From Austropuccinia psidii (lineage: Eukaryota > Basidiomycota > Pucciniomycetes > Pucciniales > Sphaerophragmiaceae), in contig JALGQZ010000015.1 of assembly GCA_023105745.1 (NCBI GenBank), forward strand, positions 21,587,499-21,651,498: 64,000 nucleotides of DNA, in the 5' to 3' direction. Below are positions 58,847 through 64,000 of this stretch, one piece after another; position 1 is the first letter of the stretch, and each line of letters starts with the position of its first letter. Position numbers and translations under genes: made by a program. Under the pieces are notes generated by a model. It did no database searches. It had not been told where the DNA came from and saw nothing but the letters and a program-made list of their open reading frames with translations.

Positions 58847-59051
58847 TTAAAATCAAAAAAAACTTTTTTTTTAAAATTTTTTTTTAATTTCAAATTTTTT
58901 AAAAATCAACTTTTTTTTATTTTTTAAAAAAGTCATTTTATATATTATTTTTTTTTTTTTTAATTTTTCTCTAAAAACAAACTGAAACAAGAAATCAAGA
59001 AATCAAGAAATCAAGAAATCAAGCCAAATCAAGAAATCAAGCCAAAACAAA
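58595..59051 (+). promoter_or_regulatory. Upstream and 5' leader region of the Sec7 gene
   Basis: A mixed-composition block at 58610-58760 (containing GTCGTCAGTCGATCGGC) is followed by long T-rich tracts to about 58965. A leader of eight-base repeats GAAATCAA (58990-59040) ends in CCAAAACAAA before the ATG at 59052. The A at -3 suits fungal initiation. No clear TATA box is seen; the promoter assignment is by position. Confidence 0.45.
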
Positions 59052-62000
59052 ATGAATCAAACTGCTTTGATCGATTATATTTCGCATCATACAAGTAATG
59101 TTCCTCTAACTCCTAAACCTAATCATAAATACATCATCAAATCTCCAACTCATTCAATCCAACAACAACAACATCCACAACAACAACAACTCACTAAGCA
59201 ACAAGATCAAGATCATGATCAAGATCAAGATCCTCATTCAAACTTTTCAATATCTACTAAAGATCCTTCAAATTTAATTTCCAACTCTTCAACTTCTCCA
59301 ATTCGTCCAAGACCAACTCCAAAACCCAGATCCAAAGAACCTTTGCCTTCATCCTCTCAATTCTTATTATCTCAACATCAATCAAATCTTTCATCTAATC
59401 TTACAAGTCTAAATCATCATCAGCATCATCATCAATTCAAATCTCAAGAATCTCAAGAATCTCAAGCATCCCAACTTGATTCAAATTATCATTTACCCGA
59501 TTTACCTTCAGCTATTTCATCATTTAATGTCAACATCTTTTCTAATAATTCATCATCAAACTTCAATCAAAATCAATCATCATCTAATCATATTCTAAAT
59601 CATCATCAAACTTATTCTCCTATTCTTCAATCTCATTCATCAAACCTTCAAAAAGATCTTTTCGAAAAAAATTCAATCAATTCAGATTTAAATCAAACCT
59701 CTTCAATTTCTAAACCCTTTCATCAATCATCCAACTCCTCACTTCAAACTTCCTCAACTCCCTTTAATAAGGATTCTTCAATTATTAATAATCCTCCTCT
59801 TAATCCAATCAATTCAAACCTCACACCACCTCAATCAATTCATTCTACTCCACAATCTCCTTCAAAATTTAAATCAAATCATTCAATTTCAAATTCTGAT
59901 TCAATGCTTAATTTAACCAACATTCACTTACATCAATCAGCTCCTACTATCTATCCTGCTTCTCTTCTTCATCCTCCTCATCTTAATGACCTCTTGACAA
60001 TTCATCCCTCTAAACTGAATTTAAAAGGTAAACATAAATCAATCGAACCATTACTTTCTTCACTTCCTCTCACAGATCTTAAATCATCATCAAAACCCTC
60101 ACAAAGCTCTCAATTGACTGATTTGGAAAATTCAAACATTCATCAAACTCTTCATAAACATTCAGATCTTCAGCAATCTCCTAAACATCTACATCAATAT
60201 TTAGATTCAAACATTTCTCCTCTTTCAACCTATCAAACTCCTCAATCATCTTTTCATCCCCCTTTAGAATCCGATAATCATTTCATCACTCGTTCTAAAA
60301 GATCAAACTCATCTAATTCAGTACCTTCAAACTCTCAAAAATCATTTCAAACTGATTCTCAAACCACTCAATCACCTTTCCAAAATCGTAGCGGATCTAT
60401 CGCTTCAACTTCCCGATCAAGAACTCCGAGCGTACTCAAGTTAATCAAAACAGGATTCAGATCCAAGACACCAAGCTTTTCATCATCCCTTGCTCATTGT
60501 GATCAATCAAGCGCTAGACTTTCCTCAAGCTCATTTTACTCTTCTCCAGCAAATAAAGCTCAAGCTGTCAAATCTTCTTCATCCTCTTCCTCATCATTAT
60601 CATCCTCACACCTCAATCAAGACGTCAGAGCTCATGATTTACAGATAAAAACTCAAAACTCAAAACCATCAGAGATTGATCATCACAATCCTTTAGTAGC
60701 AAATCAATTCAAGTTTGTCTAATCTATTTATTGACTTGCCAGGTTAACCACTGAGCTCTCTTATTTTTTTTATTGGCGTTGATTTATGATTGTTGTTTAG
60801 GTCATCATGGATCTTACAGAGATCTCAATCTGATTCTGCAAATCATTTACCTCACTACAAAGCATCATTAGCAAAGAGATTTCTCATTCGACCACAAACC
60901 AGCATTTCAATCGCAAGCATTCCTAAACCTACTCCAAAAAAACTTGAGGTACAAACTGAGTTGACAAAAGATCATGATTGTCAAAATCTTCATTTGCAAA
61001 TCAAACCAGTTGTGAGAAATCTCCATCAATCAGATCAGATTGAAAAGGCTAGTCAAATTATAGGATTATTTTATCATTTAATTATTATCTTCTAGCTGAT
61101 ATCTCATCCCAATTTCTACTATTAGGCTCAAGAAAACAACAATAATGTTGCCTTGGTCTCAAATAGTAAGTCTTTAATTCCCATTTGCAGTCCGGTTTGT
61201 ATCAGGCTATGCTTTCAGGTTATGTTTGATCTTATATGAGTCACATTGAAACATCAGATAATCAACTTGAACTGTAAATCAATGACCTACTAATATGGTT
61301 TTCCTTCTTTTTAATGCCAAATCATGGTTTTAGAAGAAAAAGTTAACCAACACGAGAGAAAAACTTCGGTTGACAAGAAGGCAAAAGAGAAAGTCTTATT
61401 AGAAAGATTGAACGATCAAGAAAGTCCAGAAGAATATTTGGAAAGATTGAGTTTAGTGGTTGGACAGAGTCGAATCCCTAGCGTGCTTGCCACCAGGTTT
61501 GCAAATATCTTTTTTTTTGACTTGTTTTGCATCTTCCTTTTCATATATCATCTCTATTCTCTTTAACTCTTCCTCCTGCTCATCTCCAAAGTCAACCCAA
61601 TCCCATTTTGGTTAAGTGTTCTTTATATTGAAAAAAGATTACCAACTAAATTGCTTCAAAACTAGTGTCACCTTTCAAATTAAGTATTCCATGAGCTGCT
61701 TCAAGCCGCCTTGTCATCGGTCACTACTTTTTTTCTGGCTTGGTCTCTTTTGGTCGCTTATATAATAAATTTAAAGCTTCCAAATTAATGGCTCATGTAT
61801 CACGGCAAAGCTGTAACTGTAGAAAAAAATTAACAAAAGCCTCTTGTACAGCTCATCCAGTTGTCTCATTCATTCGAATTGGCGCCACATCGGATGAGAT
61901 TTAGCCTTTACACGCGTTTGACTCAATTCGGTTTGGCTGGGCTAATTCCACATTGAAAATTAAAGCTTTGGCGTAGTGTGATAAAGCTTTGGCCATTAGT

Positions 62001-62587
62001 TGATATATGATCTGTATCAATTCATCATCAACTCTCTCAAAAAATATATATCATTTCATGCTTTGAAAAATTAACACAATTAACTGTAGATCGTATCACA
62101 CTACAGTTTAAAAAATTTACCGCCACGATCATGATGATGTTTTTTCCTCTACAGCTGGATCTTTCCTTCGGTATTCTCTCTATACATAATATGTTGACCC
62201 TTCAGTTAGGAAAACCGAACTCTCCCCTTTTTTTAATTAAATCTTCTCTGATCCATCCCCCCTACAAAAACAAAAGATTTGAACAAGTTATTTGAAAAAT
62301 ATTAACATTATATTAATTTTTCTTTCAACAAAAAAAACCATCAAAAAGCTCAAACGAATATTATCAATCAGTCTTATTACAATTTATGACTTTATTCGAG
62401 TTTGGTCATGATCCAATTGATTTGGCTTTAAGAAAATTCTTAATGATCGTGTACTTGCCAAAAGAAACTCAAGAGATTGATAGAGTAATAGAAAATTTTT
62501 CTAAACGTTATTTAGATTGTAATCCAAAATTATTCAATTCACATGGTTAGTGCTTTTTACCAATATAAATTTCATATTATACGAAAT

Positions 62588-62626
<39 letters not shown>

Positions 62627-64000
62627 AAGCAACATAATAATCTCTTCCTTTTCTTTTTACCCTAAAGACCAAGTTTATCTTTTAGCATTTTCAATAATCA
62701 TGTTACATACAGATTGGTTTAATAAATCAAATAAATCAAAAATGACTAGATCGGACTATGTAAAAAACACAAAAATGGATGGTATACCAAATGAAATTTT
62801 AGAAGTAAGTTTTTTATTTATTTGAAAAGCCAAAAACTAAGTAGTACCAGAAGAAAACTGACTGCTTTTTACATATACGTCTATAATAGTATATTTATGA
62901 TAATGTTACTTATTCTCAATTCATTTTTGTCGATCATGATAAAGCGGTTGCTAGCCAAAAACTAGAAAATAGTAATGGCTTTGGTTGGTTTCTTTTTTTT
63001 TTTTTTTGTAAAAAAGTTTGATTTCAATTCTTTCTTAATTGGCTTAAAACGTCTTAATAAATTTTAGGAATCAGTTTAGGGACCAATTCCAATGGAAAGG
63101 ATAAAGCAAAATTGGATCCATATCAATTAATTTCACAAGGCTTAACTCATGAATTGAGACCTGATATTGAATCAGTCATTCCAAGTCGAAATCCTTATAG
63201 TTTTACTGGTTCGATTCATTCGCTTGATTTCAATCGATTAAGGAATTCATTTGGCTTTGATTCAGTTGCTATTCAAGTCATTAATCCAATCTCAACCAAA
63301 TCCAATTCTGCTATCAAACAATTAGTTTCTGAAATCATTTTAATCAATAAAACTTCAAACGGTGAATTAACAGCAGCAGGTGACAGTAATGCTAGATTAG
63401 AATCAGGCGGTGATGACCAAAGCTTAAGATCTGTTAATGATCTCCGAATGACTTGGGAACCTGAAAATAACCGAAACGAAGAAGGTGCGCTATGTCTAAA
63501 AGCCGTCAAGGTAGGTTTAGTTTACAGAAAAGACGAAGGGGATGGGTTAATTAAAAACGTCACAAAAAAATGGAAAGCGTCTTGTACCCTTTTAACAGCT
63601 GGTCAATTAATTTTCATGGTGCGTTGCAAATTAATTAATTTCTATTAAATTTTCCCTTTCATTTAAGCTATCTTATCTTTTAAAAAACTTTAGAAAGATC
63701 TTCGATTAGTCAAAGAACTTCAAGAAAGTTTACATCAGGCTAGCATTAGAAATCAACAAAATCCATCGGATAGATCAGTTGTTAGAATTACTGGATTAAA
63801 ACCAGATTCAGTTTTTTCGTTGGAAGATGCAATTGCGCTAATGGACTCGTTAGTTTTTATCAATCTTTTCGGCCAAAGGTATCGAAATTAATTTTTATAT
63901 TTTTTATTTGATTAATCAGAACCTACAAGAGGAGACCGTTTACATTTAGATTAATTTTATCCAAAGAACATAATTTTTTGATGGGCGTTGAAAATGAAGC
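59052..64000 (+). CDS. Sec7-PH domain Arf guanine-nucleotide exchange factor (3'-partial)
   Basis: Ten exons can be joined by GT-AG introns in consistent phase: 59052-60712, 60801-61011 (end uncertain), 61126-61165, 61334-61496, 62349-62545, 62668-62804, 62890-62971, 63068-63618, 63694-63848 and 63921 onward. The first ~550 residues are low-complexity, rich in Ser, Asn, Gln, His and Pro, with likely SH3-type Pro patches. The Sec7 domain runs from LLQFMTLFEFGHDPIDLALR through the catalytic loop FLMIVYLPKETQEIDRV (the Glu in PKE is the catalytic glutamic finger), LLAFSIIMLHTDWFN, and MTRSDYVKNTKMDG. A PH-like region follows, with ASCTLLTAGQLIFM and KRRPFTFRLILSKEHNFLM. The Sec7 domain catalyses GDP-GTP exchange on Arf GTPases, and PH domains bind phosphoinositides, so a Golgi or endosomal trafficking role is likely. 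The order resembles yeast Syt1. Exon 2's donor is the weakest call; alternatives are GTGAGA at 61012 and a GC donor near 61051. Confidence 0.88.
61497..62348 (+). other. Unusually long intron 4 (852 nt) of the Sec7 gene
   Basis: The donor GTTTGC and acceptor AAAAAG are phase-consistent: AG plus C makes Ser, joining LAT to SSNEYYQ. The other introns here are 72-168 nt. Positions 61690-62220 are more GC-rich than typical introns of the window and contain GGCGCC and ACGCGT sites. I see no exon inside that keeps the frame, but a small alternative exon or internal promoter cannot be excluded. Confidence 0.6.
62590..62628 (+). repeat. T30-A9 homopolymer junction in intron 5
   Basis: Thirty T followed by nine A lie within the 122-nt intron 62546-62667. 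The length is likely to vary between isolates or sequencing reads. Confidence 0.85.

Overview
The window is a repeat-dominated, AT-rich piece of a fungal nuclear genome, most likely a rust fungus (Pucciniales). That assignment is inference. It rests on spliced protein genes with short GT-AG introns, chromodomain Ty3/Gypsy polyproteins of the type I associate with rusts (possibly a species with a very large genome such as Austropuccinia), and a basidiomycete-style Sec7-PH gene. I see only one convincing host gene, at the right end (59052 to beyond 64000). The other 58 kb is transposable elements, solo LTRs, satellites and decayed sequence.

Layout, left to right. (1) 682-5053: a complete Mutator-like element (MULE) with 23-bp terminal inverted repeats and an 8-bp target duplication. 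Its minus-strand gene joins a FAR1/MULE transposase, a SWIM-type zinc finger, an AT-hook and a C-terminal OTU cysteine-protease domain, but carries two in-frame stops and a Lys at the likely third catalytic position. (2) 6011-7405: an old solo LTR. (3) 9677-20695: Gypsy-1, a decayed chromovirus with target duplication GATTA. Its left LTR is interrupted by a solo LTR (10553-11958, duplication GGCTA), and its insertion appears to split an older decayed coding-like sequence. (4) 21322-23330: a decayed LTR related to that of Gypsy-2. (5) 24.1-32.3 kb: a gene desert with a hairpin cluster, a GC-rich 35-bp motif and a large foldback structure. (6) 32379-43012: Gypsy-2, a much younger chromovirus with 2005-bp LTRs, target duplication TTAAT and one continuous gag-pol frame broken by two stops. 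(7) 45864-48150: an 11-bp satellite and a degenerate repeat array. (8) 49834-58591: a candidate PIF/Harbinger element with matching termini that holds a decayed transposase, a third copy of the 1.4-kb solo LTR (50235-51638, duplication CAAGT) and a tandem array with a period near 325 bp. (9) 59052-64000: a Sec7-PH Arf-GEF gene with ten exons visible, continuing past the window.

The elements can be ordered in time. Gypsy-1 is older than the solo LTR inside it. Gypsy-2 is recent, because its LTRs differ by only a few percent by eye. Three members of one 1.4-kb LTR family are all solo LTRs, so LTR-LTR recombination has been active here. The most unusual signals are the MULE-OTU fusion, the array of the MULE terminal motif near one end, the conserved long palindrome inside the solo LTRs, the GGCC-saturated Gypsy-1 LTR, the isolated 35-bp GC-rich motif present twice, and loss of the same zinc-knuckle cysteine in both Gypsy elements.
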